Source: Platanthera guangdongensis (taxonomy: Eukaryota; Streptophyta; Magnoliopsida; Asparagales; Orchidaceae). Taken from it: a stretch of DNA of 64,000 bases. The position numbers were made by a program, and so were the translations under genes. The stretch is from NCBI GenBank assembly GCA_039583875.1, contig CM077158.1, positions 234,042,453-234,106,452 on the forward strand, given 5' to 3'. Below the pieces are notes generated by a model, which was not told the DNA's origin, made no database searches, and saw only the letters and a program-made list of their open reading frames with translations. Below, in pieces: positions 1-9,661 of this stretch; position 1 is the stretch's first letter, and the number at the start of each line of letters is the position of its first letter.

Positions 1-121
1 GCCAAACTTAATAGAATCATTTTCGGTGTTCTTGGCAGAATGTACTGTCTTGGGAGCAGCTAGTGTTCTTTGCATTTTATTTCACTTAACACAGGTTTGA
101 TTATCAACATACTGTCTTTGC

Positions 122-406
122 AAGCAGAGAACTTCGAAAAATCAGAGAACTTCGAAAAATCAGAGAAATTTGGAAAATAAAAAACAGGGGATTCTGCCTT
201 TGCAAGCAAAGAGTAAGAAAAAACTGAGAAGAAGCAAACAATAAAAAAACTGAGGACTTTGGAAGCAGAGAACTTCGAAAAATCAGAGAACTTCGAAAAA
301 TCAGAGAAATTTGGAAAATAAAAAACAGGGGATTCTGCCTTTGCAAGCAAAGAGTAAGAAAAAACTGAGAAGAAGAAAACAAAATAAAAAAACTGAGGAC
401 TTTGGA
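122..406. repeat. Tandem duplication, two ~141-bp copies
   Basis: Two nearly identical copies (about 122-262 and 263-406) lie head to tail. Each begins with a doubled CAGAGAACTTCGAAAAAT motif and ends with CTGAGGACTTTGGA. They differ by a few bases and small indels. Both strands stay open by chance across the duplication. I see no coding or transposon signature. Confidence 0.85.
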
Positions 407-450
407 ACAAACATTTACTTTAATTATCGAGTACTGCAAAGGAGTTACAA

Positions 451-550
451 ATTTTTTCACAGATAAACACATTTTTTCACAGATAAACACATTTTTTCAC
501 AGATAAACACATTTTTTCACAGATAAACACATTTTTTCACAGATAAACAC
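451..550. repeat. Perfect 20-bp tandem repeat, five copies
   Basis: The unit ATTTTTTCACAGATAAACAC is repeated five times without a mismatch, which points to recent slippage or expansion. No associated gene is visible. Confidence 0.95.
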
Positions 551-566
551 AGTTTTTGAGTAACAG

Positions 567-881
567 GAACGATGCCGTGAGGAGAGTTGAGCACAAAATG
601 GAGTTAGGGTGTGCTCAGCCCCTAAAGAAATGGAAAGAAATTGGATTGCAAAAACTGTAAAAAATGGTGGAGAACAAAATGGTGTGGAGAGGAGGTAGGG
701 TTATACCTCTGTGGAAGCTCTGTTGAGGGCACCATGGAGGAGATGCTCTTTCGACGGAGAAGCTCTGTTGATGGAGCACTGTGGAGGAGATTTGAGGTAT
801 GTCGAGTACTGCAGAGAAGAAGAGTTGTGGAGAACAAAATGTTGGGGAGAGGAGGTAGGGTTATACCTCACGGCATCGTTC
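567..881. repeat. ~315-bp segment bounded by a 16-bp inverted repeat
   Basis: GAACGATGCCGTGAGG at 567-582 is the exact reverse complement of 866-881. Inside, a ~48-bp direct repeat occurs at about 664-711 and 827-874 (TGGAGAACAAAATG followed by GGAGAGGAGGTAGGG). This could be a small non-autonomous DNA transposon (MITE-like) or a rearranged tandem repeat. No clear target-site duplication was found, so the mobile-element reading is tentative. Confidence 0.4.
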
Positions 882-1243
882 TGGCAGTTTCTGGCGCTGG
901 CAGTTTCTGGAGCACCGTGGACGACGCAGAGGCAAGATGCGACGGCACGATGGTGGCGTGTAGAGAGGAGAAAGAAGGACGACGCAGAGGCGGGAAGTCG
1001 CTGGCGGGAGCTGCTTTCGGCGCTGGCAGGATCTGCTTTCTTTCGGCCGGGTTTGCAGGAGCGGCGTTTGAGCCCCGCAAAAAACCTAAAATATATAAAT
1101 GTATTAATTATTGTATTAATTAATTTTGAGTCGGGAAAAGACCAAAAGGCCTCTACATTAATAGAAAGTATGCGTTTTAATGGGGGTATTTTGGGATTTA
1201 AAAGTTACACCATGAGGTGTTTATGGGTTTCCTTATAGTATAA

Positions 1244-1245
<2 letters not shown>
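882..1245. other. Unassigned intergenic sequence
   Basis: This stretch is moderately GC-rich to about 1080 and AT-rich afterwards. The frames open across it show no recognisable domain, and I see no RNA gene or transposon end. Confidence 0.5.
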
Positions 1246-1296
<51 letters not shown>

Positions 1297-1310
1297 TTAT
1301 ATACATAAAT
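1246..1310. repeat. (AT)n microsatellite
   Basis: An uninterrupted AT dinucleotide run of about 40 bp continues into imperfect AT/ATTT sequence. Confidence 0.95.
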
Positions 1311-1860
1311 AAAAATATAGCATTATCTTAGAAATTTACCTGTAAATGATAATTTATTATCATTATATTTGATACAAATAAAATGATGTAACATTATACC
1401 TAATTGTAAAGCTTCTTTGTGTAACATTTTTGCTCTGTTAGTTGGATAAAAATGACATTGTAATAAAGTAATAGAATGAAAATTAGAATGACAATGGTTA
1501 AGATTACAATCAAGAAATAAAACTAGTTTTTTACATTTGAACATAAAAGTATACGAAGTTTCTTATATAAGGTCGGACGTTCAAGAGCGACGGTTCATAA
1601 CCATCACGTTGATATTGTCACCGCCGTATCAAATGGAACGTAAATTTTATTTGAAGGATAGATGTATGTATATATTAAAATGTATATAATTAATATTTAT
1701 ATAGATATGTATATTAATATATATATATAATATTTTTATATATACGTTAATATTATATGTATATAATATATCATGAGATAAAACAATGAGAACCAAATTG
1801 TGAGGTGGTCCGCTCTTTGCCCATTTGGTCTTGGTGGGGGTTTGAATCCCCGCCAACGTT
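1311..1860. other. AT-rich unassigned sequence with an isolated pol III box B-like motif
   Basis: This is mostly AT-rich sequence with no supported ORF. At 1839-1849 GGTTTGAATCC resembles a pol III box B, and a run of ten T lies just downstream (about 1859-1868). No matching box A or tRNA acceptor stem could be found, so a SINE remnant is only a possibility. Confidence 0.35.
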
Positions 1861-1868
1861 TTTTTTTT

Positions 1869-2070
1869 GGATATTTAATAGCGGCCTTTGGCCCGCCCGG
1901 TTTTGTGAAACCGCGCCCGATTCCCGGCCCACCGGTCCGCCCGGCCGGTTCCGCGATTCTTGAACGGTCCGTGGAGGGTCCGGTTTGCTTACCTGGACCG
2001 GACCCGCTGAGTCCCCGGTCCATGGTACGACCGGCCCGACCGATCGGTCCTATCAGTTTTAAAAGCTTGC
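1869..2070. other. GC-rich block with repeated CCGG/GGCC-type motifs
   Basis: A sharply bounded GC-rich block sits inside AT-rich DNA. It is dense in CCGG, GGCCC and CGGTCC words. The composition resembles subterminal regions of some plant DNA transposons, but no terminal repeats or transposase were found. Both strands are open only because AT-rich stops are absent. Confidence 0.3.
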
Positions 2071-2225
2071 ATGCAAGTATATATGTATTACAAATGTAAA
2101 TAATTAAGAGATTGTATTTTATCTCAAATATTATATATAATAGTTTGGATATTTCATTATTATCTCAGATATTATAGGTGATGGGATGTGATCCTTCTTA
2201 TAAAAGAGATGGGGAGCATATAGCC

Positions 2226-2672
2226 ACACCCCCACATGATCTCCACTCAAAATGAGGGGAATCATGGGTTTGACCGCACACACGATCACCATGCCCAATC
2301 CCCCGCGCGCCAATCCCATCTCACACGGCGGCACACAGCGGTTAAATCATCGCGGGTGTCGCCCCATCGACCGCCAGTCACCGGTCGCCCCTCTCTCTCT
2401 CGGCCGCTGACCTATGGGCCTAGGGAACGGCCTCCCGCCGCCAACATTCTTGGCTACCGGCACGCGGCCGAGCGGGCTGCCGGGCCGGTCTCCCTCCTCA
2501 GCCGCGGGGGAAGCGGCCGAGAGGGCGGCCGGGCCGGCCGCCCCTCCTCGGCCGCTGGCAAGCAGCCGAGCCGGCCGCCGCCTCACGACCAATGGGTGCC
2601 GAGCCATCCACCCCTCCTCCGTCGTCGGTGACCTCCCTCGCCGTCGTCAAAGGCGGCGGCAAGTTCGCCGGC
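2226..2672. other. GC-rich block interrupted by element H
   Basis: This second GC-rich block contains a degenerate internal duplication of CGGCCGAG...GCCGGGCCGG (about 2464-2580). It ends abruptly where the H LTR begins. The translations are low-complexity Pro/Arg/Ala/Ser and carry no recognisable domain. It might be part of an older gene or repeat. Confidence 0.35.
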
Positions 2673-2987
2673 TATTGAGTATTGTATCACATAACACGGA
2701 TTTGAAGAATGGCTCAGTTAAGCTAAGATGAATTGTGACTGTATTTGATGTGTTTTGTAGTTATGTACTTGCAGGTCTACAATGTCAAGTATACACCAAT
2801 GTCAGGTTACAATGAGTCAGTAAACACATGACTACACAATGTAATTCCTCATTTGTGTAGGCCAAAGTGTTGACTCACATGTAATCTCTCTATTGGGGTG
2901 TACTTCTATCCCAAGTATAAGAGAAGGCTCAAGGATGGTCAAGGGTTAGACCCAGGAAAAATATGAATTTTAACTAAGTAAAATTCG

Positions 2988-3665
2988 GCGAGTATGGTTA
3001 AGCATACACGTCGAATTCGTCGAGTATTGTTGATGATACACGTCGAATTCGTCGAGTATACTTACCAATACCCGTCGAATTCGTCGTATATACTTAGGGA
3101 AAATTTGTTGGAGAAATAAAAAATCCACCAAGTAAAATTCGTCGAGTATCGTTGTGCATACTCGTCAAATTCGTCGAATGTATCTAATGATACTCGTTGA
3201 ATTCATCGAATATGCTAAGTGATACACCCTGAATTCGTCGAATCCAGTCGACACTACTTGTGTAGATTTTTCCAAATTCAATCCGTTGAATATCAAAGCG
3301 GTGAGTGTGTTGAGTCATCTCGACAATATTCGACGTAAGCAGCCTTTGGCGTTGAGTCAATTCAATTCGTCGAATATCATGGTGTCGATAGCGTTGAGTC
3401 ATCTCGACGCTATTCGACAAATGCTTCTCTTAGCGTTGAGTGATCAGAAAGCGTTGAGTGTACAACGACGTTGAGTGTTTCAGTCGATACTCGACGAATT
3501 TGTCTAGTATACATGTTGATATTTGACGAATTTGTCGAGTATGACTCCTCGCCATGGCGTTGAGTGACCGACCAGCCTGGGATGATATGGCTAAGTCATT
3601 TTCGTCATATATCAAGATATATTCGACGAGTATCATTATGATACTCGATGATACTCGACGAATTT
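2988..3665. repeat. Array of GTCGAATTCGTCGAGTAT-type motifs in U3 of LTR H
   Basis: Degenerate copies of ATTCGTCGAGTAT and its reverse complement are separated by short variable spacers. The first half is mainly in one orientation (AATTCGTCGAGTAT), and reverse-orientation copies (ATACTCGACGAAT) appear from about 3480. Between them are GCGTTGAGTCATCTCGAC units. It occupies the same LTR position as the GTGTCGACAC arrays of the other copia elements. Confidence 0.8.
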
Positions 3666-3781
3666 GACTAGGTCATTTTTCCGGAAATTTCAAAAAAAAC
3701 AGTCATGGGTTCGGCGGCCATGCACAGTGCTACTTGCTTTCGTTTTTGGAAAAAAATTTTTACGGTTGGAGGGTTTATCTC

Positions 3782-3789
3782 TATAAATA
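3782..3789 (+). promoter_or_regulatory. TATA box of LTR H
   Basis: TATAAATA lies about 115 bp downstream of the motif array, the same order as in the related LTRs. Confidence 0.6.
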
Positions 3790-4130
3790 ACTAGGGATAT
3801 TCCTCTTAATTACTAATGTTGTTATTGTGTTATTTTGATCACTGATTCAAACGAGAAGAACTTTCCAAATCTGCAAATCCATCGGCCTCCATTCCGCGCG
3901 CGCATTCCGATCGACCGATACCTACAAGCACATCGGGTTGCTGCTTCTAAAGACTTCTATTCCTCCAGATCTAGATGTGTGAAGACCCAAGATTCAAGTT
4001 CTTCAAGATTTCAACTTTTTGAGTTCTCCAAGCTTCAAGATCTACTTTTCCGAAGAACGTCGGAGCAAATACTTATAATCGTTGTTGTTGTAATATTATT
4101 TTAAACATTGTAGGAGATTTATCTTCGAGT

Positions 4131-4205
4131 TAGTAGATCTGTTTGTGGATCGAGTGAGTAGATCTGTTTGTGGATCGAGTGTGTAGATCCGATTTGTGGA
4201 TCAAG
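4131..4205 (+). repeat. Three ~26-bp tandem units in the R/U5 part of LTR H
   Basis: GTAGATCTGTTTGTGGATCGAGT is present in three imperfect tandem copies (wording shortened: GTAGATCTG...GGATCGAGT). It matches in position the GAG(T)TGTAGG-type repeats in the other copia LTRs. Confidence 0.75.
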
Positions 4206-5079
4206 TTGTAGGAGAGGTTGTTCTCCGAGTGGTAGGAGAGTCGTCTCTGAGTTGTAGGAGTTGTGGCTCCGATGTGTAAAATTTGACGAAATCTGATAAA
4301 GGTGAACTAGCTGAATCTAGCCCTTCGTGGTAGATAGGTGAGGCGAGAAAGTGGGCGTACTCAACTCGTGGAACTACTATAAAATCTCTGTGTTTGTGTG
4401 TGTAAGACCCCTCCCCTTACCAAGGAGGCTCCCAGTCTTATGCCCAGAACTGTCGTCTTACGGTGGCACTAACGCACGGGTTAGTCGACACCGCAACACG
4501 CCGATTCTGCCGGCTAATACGATCATATAACATGTAGGCCAATATGAGAATTAGAAGTATAGCGGTAATGTAGAAATAAACTACAACCAGTCCACAGTCA
4601 CAGTACATATCAAATAATAAAATGAAAGTACATCAAGTCCACAATGAGTACAAAAATATGAAGAGTAAAAAAGGCTTATGCCTCGTACATGAATATCAAC
4701 TCTCCTCACAAAATAAAACGCGGAAGCAAATCTATCATCCTCGAACTCATCCCACCTGAGGTAGCGTTGTAGTAGTAGTAGGTGGTATCAACTCCTCACG
4801 CCCTGTCACCTCGTCCTGCCGGTGGTGCTGGTGCTCCATCTCCTCGAGCTCCTAAAAATAGTTGGTCACCGACCATTAGTCAAAAGACTAAGTCGTTTCC
4901 TCCGCACCTCACCCTGCAACTCATAGGCACCGTGCGGGAGGACGAAGCGGAAGACTATCAAGGGTTAACAAAAGGAAGCAGGTGACAAGGAATCTATGCT
5001 ACCAAGTAAGAGTGTAAGCAGTAAATCTACACTAGCAGTTCTATGTATATAGTACAAAAGTAAAAGCATGTACAGTATA

Positions 5080-5176
5080 AGTAAGTAAAGAACTGAAAGT
5101 AAGAGCAGAAAAGTAAAGCTATGCTACCGTAAGTAAAGAACTGAAAGTAAGAGCAGAAAAGTAAAGCAATGCTACC
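5080..5176. repeat. Tandem duplication of ~48 bp inside G
   Basis: Two adjacent copies of a unit containing GTAAGTAAAGAACTGAAAGT and ending in ATGCTACC lie head to tail. Confidence 0.8.
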
Positions 5177-5841
5177 ACTACTCTAGCATCACAAACGTAC
5201 CTTAACTTATAAAAATGCCCATACAAATTTATATGTTAAGATTTCTAGAAATTTTAACTTATCATATAAAAGAGCGCATAATAATTTATATGATAAGGAT
5301 CTATGAATCGTATGACCTAATATGAATGAATGTTTATGATGCAATTTATGCAACAGGCAAATATAACTCACACACAACGACTCTGTGATCACAGACCTTT
5401 AGTTCCCACTTTTTGAGAGCTAGCTTCACTCTCGGGTACCATCGTTGTGGCTACGGCAGCCGCGGAGCGGGCGTCTCCACTTCTAGGAAGGTATGCACAC
5501 TACCAAACCTAGACCCCTCTCATACGCCTCTGTACACGTCCTAGGGGCACTCTAGAGTCTGCGTACTTATTTTGCTGACTACCTGTCAGTCTTGTTGGGT
5601 CGGGTGTGCGTTATCGGGGATCGTCCTCCAGACCTCAGTATAAACAACCTACTGGCCTCTCAAACCCTCACACCCGCCTGAGTCACCGTACTGCCATCGG
5701 TGTGACGATCGGCCCAGTATCGCATGACTCGCCACTAAATTTATGCACATGCAAGTATTTCATCTCGAGCCTTCAGCTCGCAGGACCAACTTGTCCTGAT
5801 TCCCTCAAACCCTCACGGGTGAGCCCGCAACATATATCCCT

Positions 5842-6009
5842 CTAACCCTATACGGGTGAGATGTTACCTCAAACCCTCCAACCCTATACGGGTGAGATGT
5901 TACCTCAAAAATCCTCCAACCCTATACGGGTGAGATGTTGCCTCAAACCCTCCAACCCTATACGGGTGAGATGTTACCTCAAAAACCCTCCAACCCTATA
6001 CGGGTGAGA
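5842..6009. repeat. Tandem ~35-39-bp repeat, five copies, inside G
   Basis: The unit contains AACCCTATACGGGTGAGATG followed by TTACCTCAAA. Copies vary by short A-tract indels. It is not a telomere repeat, despite containing AACCCTA. Confidence 0.9.
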
Positions 6010-7044
6010 ATATGCAATGTTTACCTTGGCCTATTAATCTATTCTTGCCTAAAGATTATTATGCTTAGTGACTTAGGGTTAATCCCAGGACTGCCCCCGG
6101 CATACCCGGTGAAGGGCTCTCAAAGGACACTAGGAACCAAGATGGGATGAAGCCCAAAGTTCCCTTTCACAAGGACATTTACTTTTATTGATGTCTTGAA
6201 AGACTTGATTTCAAGAGCCTAGACACCTAGAGGGGGGGGGGGGCGTTGAATAGGTTCTATATTTTTCTTCAAAAACTTTAGGCAAATAACAAAATTTATC
6301 TCAGCACTACATCAATTCAAATCACAGAATAATGAACACAGCACAGCATACACCAGATTTATAGTGGTTTCCCAAGGTCTGGGTACATCCACTTTCCCCC
6401 TTCGCCTATCTAGTAATGAACTGGATTCGGCCTAACTTCCTTCCACTTCTCAGATCCGCAAATCTTACAGCTCAGAACCAAGAATGGTTCCTACAACTCA
6501 GAGTGAATCCACACTCCTACAACTCGGACACAAGCCCTACCTCAGCCTCTTTCACAGGCCTACAACTCAGATTGACACCCCACTCCTACAGCTCAGGCAA
6601 AATCCCTACCTCAGCCTTTATAGTTACAGGCTTACAACTCAGATCTAACAACAGATCCTACCAGAAATAATTTGATAATGTGATACAGAAATTGCACCAG
6701 ATGAATCTCTTCACTGGTGAACTTCTTGATCAGTTCTTGAATGGACTGATCTTCAGATCCAACCTGACTTAGCCATTTCAAAGCTTCTTGATAGAACAAA
6801 ATAAGGTTGATCTTCACTTGATGTAGAAGTTGATCTTCAGATAGCTTCCTTCTTGAATTCAGAATGAAATCTGAATCTTCCTTGCAGACTGATCTGGATC
6901 TGCCTTTGTAAGGGTTTCCCCTTTTCTTGTTGTAGAAAACTTTTCTCTGAAGAATTCACTTCTTAATGTAGTGTTCCTTGCTTCTCTTCTCTATTTTCAC
7001 CACTTCACTTCATTCATTAATCTTATGTTGTATCGAGCCAGTCC

Positions 7045-7052
7045 TTTATATA
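7045..7052 (-). promoter_or_regulatory. TATA box of B 3' LTR
   Basis: The minus strand reads CTATATAAAG just downstream of a CCGG-containing segment, as in the other LTRs of the family. Confidence 0.65.
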
Positions 7053-7177
7053 GAGTTTCCTCCTGATTACCGGCTGATCCGGTTTGTAACAGTCTTCTGA
7101 CAGTTCTGACAAAAGTGTCAGACCGGCTGGTTAAGGTTTTCCAACTCAGCATGAACCACTCAGCAAACTGCTTCACA

Positions 7178-7636
7178 TGTGTCGACACAAATAGACTAAG
7201 TGTCGACACAAGTCTCGATGATGTCGACACAACACTCCATGTGTTGACATAGTCATTCTTCTGCTACTCGACACAACATCTGTTAAATGTGTCGACACAA
7301 GTCCTATGTGTCGACACAGCTTCTGCTTCCAGTGTCGACATAACTTCTGGGTGTCGACATAGCTTCTGCTTTCACTGTCGACATAACTTCTGGGTGTCGA
7401 CAGAATTCTGGTGTGTGTCGAAATAAGTTCTGTGTGTCGACACAGTCGCTGTCGACAGAATTCTGGAATGTGTCGACAGCTTCTCTGTGTGTCGACACAA
7501 GTCCTATTGATTTCGACACAATCTGGCCCTTGGTGTCGACACAGCGTTGTCGATAAATTTTCTATGTGTCGACATAAATTCTGGGTGTCGACACAATCTG
7601 GCCCTTGGTGTCGACAATCCATTCCCAAGTGTCAAC
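7178..7636. repeat. GTGTCGACAC array in U3 of B 3' LTR
   Basis: About twenty intact or one-base-off copies of the palindrome are separated by short variable AT-rich spacers. Being palindromic, the motif reads C-R-H, V-S-T or V-D-T on both strands, which creates long spurious ORFs. Confidence 0.95.
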
Positions 7637-7778
7637 AGTTGTACTTACAAAAATATTTCTTTCATTTACTTAACCTGCACATGATAACTCAATACATCAT
7701 CAAATACAACTTGGTGCATATCACTGAGTTAGGTGAGGCTTCTCCAAATCTGGTACACATTTTCCAATGTACCCAACA

Positions 7779-7792
7779 ATCTCCCCTTATTT
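7779..7792 (-). other. Polypurine tract of B
   Basis: The minus strand reads AAATAAGGGGAGAT immediately before the 3' LTR. It primes plus-strand cDNA synthesis in this class of element. Confidence 0.85.
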
Positions 7793-7879
7793 GAAGAAGT
7801 CATAACCCTTAATCAATGATATACATCATTTATAATAAAATAACAATATGATGTATAAAAGCATTCAATGGCAGGGTAA

Positions 7880-7884
7880 CATAT
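7880..7884 (+). other. Target-site duplication of element A, left copy
   Basis: CATAT directly precedes the A 5' LTR and is repeated at 20114-20118 directly after the 3' LTR. The target is B's 3' untranslated region. Confidence 0.9.
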
Positions 7885-8028
7885 TGTTGGGTATATTGGA
7901 AAATGTGTACCAGATTTGAAGAAGCCTCACTCTGCTCAATGATATGCATCAAGGTGTATTTGATGTATTTTGAGTTTATATGTGCAGGTTAAGTAAATGC
8001 AGGAATGCAGAAAAATTTCTAAGTCCAT

Positions 8029-8628
8029 GTGTCGACACCTGGAGAAGCTGTGTTGATACTTATGAAAGCTTGTGTCGACACTGGAGAAAAGCTGTGTCGA
8101 CACTTGAAGTTAATTGTGTCGACCACCAGAAGCAATTGTGTCGACACCAAGAGGCTGTGTCGACACACAGAGAAGCAAAGTCGACATCAACTGTGTCGAC
8201 ACCAAAAGGCAGTGTCGACACACAGGAATACTTAGTCGACATCAATTGTGTCGACACCAAAAGGCAGTGTCGACACACTGAAGACTTTGTCAACATAATG
8301 CAGAATTTCAACAAAGTTAAAGAAAAGAAGTAACTGTGTCGACACACAGAGGCAGTGTCGACACACAGAAGACCTTGTCGACATCAACTGTGTCAACACA
8401 CAGGACTTGTGTCGACACACAACAAAGTTTCAACAAAGTTCAAGAAAAGAAGGCTTGTGTCGACACACAGAATCAGTGTCGACACATTCTAAAGAAGTAG
8501 TGTCGAGAAGCTGTTACAACAACAAAGGAGTTGTGTCGACACCACCAAGGCTTGTGTCGACACTTAGTCCACTTGTGTCGACACTTAGTCTACTTGTGTC
8601 GACACATGATGAAGATCAGTCTCGACAC
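8029..8628. repeat. GTGTCGACAC array in A 5' LTR
   Basis: Roughly two dozen copies of the palindrome have 10-25-bp spacers. Several have decayed to TGTCAACA or GTCTCGACAC. Local higher-order repeats are visible, for example CACCAAAAGGCAGTGTCGAC twice. Confidence 0.95.
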
Positions 8629-8722
8629 TTTCAGACAGAGATAGTATTTCAAGAAGTGACTGGATGACTTGACAACTGCCATTTCAACCGGTCTACCGCA
8701 ACTGTCAGAGCTGTCAGAAGTC

Positions 8723-8730
8723 TATATAAA
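8723..8730 (+). promoter_or_regulatory. TATA box of A 5' LTR
   Basis: TATATAAA downstream of the array is the presumed promoter for the genomic RNA. Confidence 0.7.
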
Positions 8731-9583
8731 GACATACTCCTTTAACAGAGAAGATGACTGATAAGAAGAGAAGACACAACACAAATTTATACAGAATTAA
8801 AAAGAAAGAGAAAAAGAAGAAGTTGGAGAGAGAGAGCTCCATCTACTGAAGTGCAGTTGCTGAACCAGGCTGCAAAGAAAGATTCAGATTGAGATCTGAA
8901 TCTCAAGTTAGAAGCTGATTGAAGATCAACTTCACAGGTGATTCAACCCTACTGAGTTCAGATTCAAGAAGCTTTGAAGAAAGCTAAGAGAGGTTGATCT
9001 CTGCTATCAGATTCTTCCAAGAACTGATCAAGAAGCCATCCATCTCTTCTCTCTCTATCTGGGTGGTGGTTAATTACTTTATTAAATCAAATTTCTGTAG
9101 GATCTTTATAGATCTGAGTTGTAAGCCTGTGTTTATAAAGGCTGAGTGTAGGAGAATATTTTCTCTGAGTGGTAGGCCTTGTGTAGGCTGAGGTAGGGCT
9201 GTGAGCCTGAGTTGTAGGAGATTGATATCTCTGAGTTGTAGGCCTTGTGTAGGCTGAGGTAGGGCAGATTGCCTGAGCTGTAGGAGCCTTGTTGGGTTCT
9301 GAGTTGTAAGATCTGAGGATCTGAGGTGAAGTGTAGAAGTTAGGCCGAATCTAGTACACTGCTAGATAGGCAAAAGGGGGAAAGTGGATGTACCCAGACC
9401 TTGGGGAACCACTATAAAAATTGTGTGCACTCTGTGATTGAATGTTGTTGTGAATGCTGTGCTGTGTTAGCTGTAGAATTTGCAGTTTCTTTTTATTTAA
9501 GTAAACAGATTTTCTGCCTTAAAAAGAAAAAGGAATTACACATATTCACCCCCCTCTAGGTGTTTAGACACTAATCTTTCAAG

Positions 9584-9599
9584 TGGTATCAGATCGAGG
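9584..9599 (+). other. A primer-binding site (tRNA-iMet type)
   Basis: TGGTATCAGATCGAGG follows the LTR end after two bases. The plant initiator-Met PBS is TGGTATCAGAGC. One mismatch is present here. Confidence 0.9.
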
Positions 9600-9661
9600 T
9601 TACTCAAAGAAGGACTTAACAGTCTGAGTTAGATCCTTAAGGCAGATTCAAGATCAAGAAA

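Larger units (their letters stand above)
2673..4400 (+). mobile_element. Element H: LTR of a copia family related to A/B/C/F, truncated at 3' end
   Basis: The start aligns with the other copia LTRs (GGATTTGAAGAA, GTATTTGATGTGTTTT, then a TTGCAGGT motif). The end does too (TAGGAG...CTCTGAGTTGTAGGAG, CTGAATCTAG, GATAGG, GAACTACTATAAAA). In between are an array of TCGAC-based motifs and a TATA box. The final ~150 bp of LTR and any PBS are missing because G begins at 4401. The left terminus at 2673 is approximate (TATTGAG instead of TGTTGGG). It may be a solo LTR or the 5' LTR of an element whose remainder lies outside the window. Confidence 0.7.
4401..6196 (-). mobile_element. Element G: minus-strand LTR, probably Ty3/gypsy, cut by element B
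   Basis: Read on the minus strand, the segment ends in GGGGAGGGGTCTTACA at 4401, like the GGGGTGTTACA end of the gypsy LTR of D. It breaks LTR H at that point. No PBS, polypurine tract or coding region is visible before B interrupts it at 6197, so only part of an LTR may be present. Superfamily assignment rests on the terminal similarity and on the absence of any copia-type motif. No protein supports it. Confidence 0.45.
6197..7778 (-). repeat. B 3' LTR
   Basis: On the minus strand it starts TGTTGGGTACATTGG at 7778 and ends TCTTTCA at 6197. Its first ~450 bp on the plus strand match 51278-51727 nearly base for base, identifying the pair. It contains a 12-13-base G run near 6231, R/U5 repeats, a TATA box and a palindrome array. 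Confidence 0.9.
7885..9581 (+). repeat. A 5' LTR
   Basis: It starts TGTTGGGTATATTGG and ends AATCTTTCA, with the PBS 2 bp further on. Compared with its 3' partner it lacks 39 bp just upstream of the TATA box, including the AACCGG...CCGGTT palindrome, and about one array unit. Confidence 0.95.

Noticed and set aside
1839..1868. tRNA or SINE: box B-like GGTTTGAATCC followed by a T run
   Set aside because: No cloverleaf acceptor stem, no clear box A upstream and no target duplication. Kept only as a note.
2236..2731. Host protein-coding exon in the GC-rich block
   Set aside because: Frames are open on several strands at once, products are low-complexity Pro/Arg/Ala, and the region is cut by LTR H. 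No domain recognised.
5842..6009. Interstitial telomere repeat (AACCCTA words)
   Set aside because: The unit is a ~37-bp repeat with AACCCTATACGGGTGAG, not TTTAGGG arrays.
7173..8667. Long overlapping ORFs on both strands rich in V-D-T, C-R-H and V-S-T (also at 18464-19160, 22045-22618, 32849-33425, 51779-52699, 63122-63979)
   Set aside because: They are translations of the palindrome GTGTCGACAC, which has no stop in any frame on either strand. They lie in LTR U3 regions and have no codon-use or domain support.
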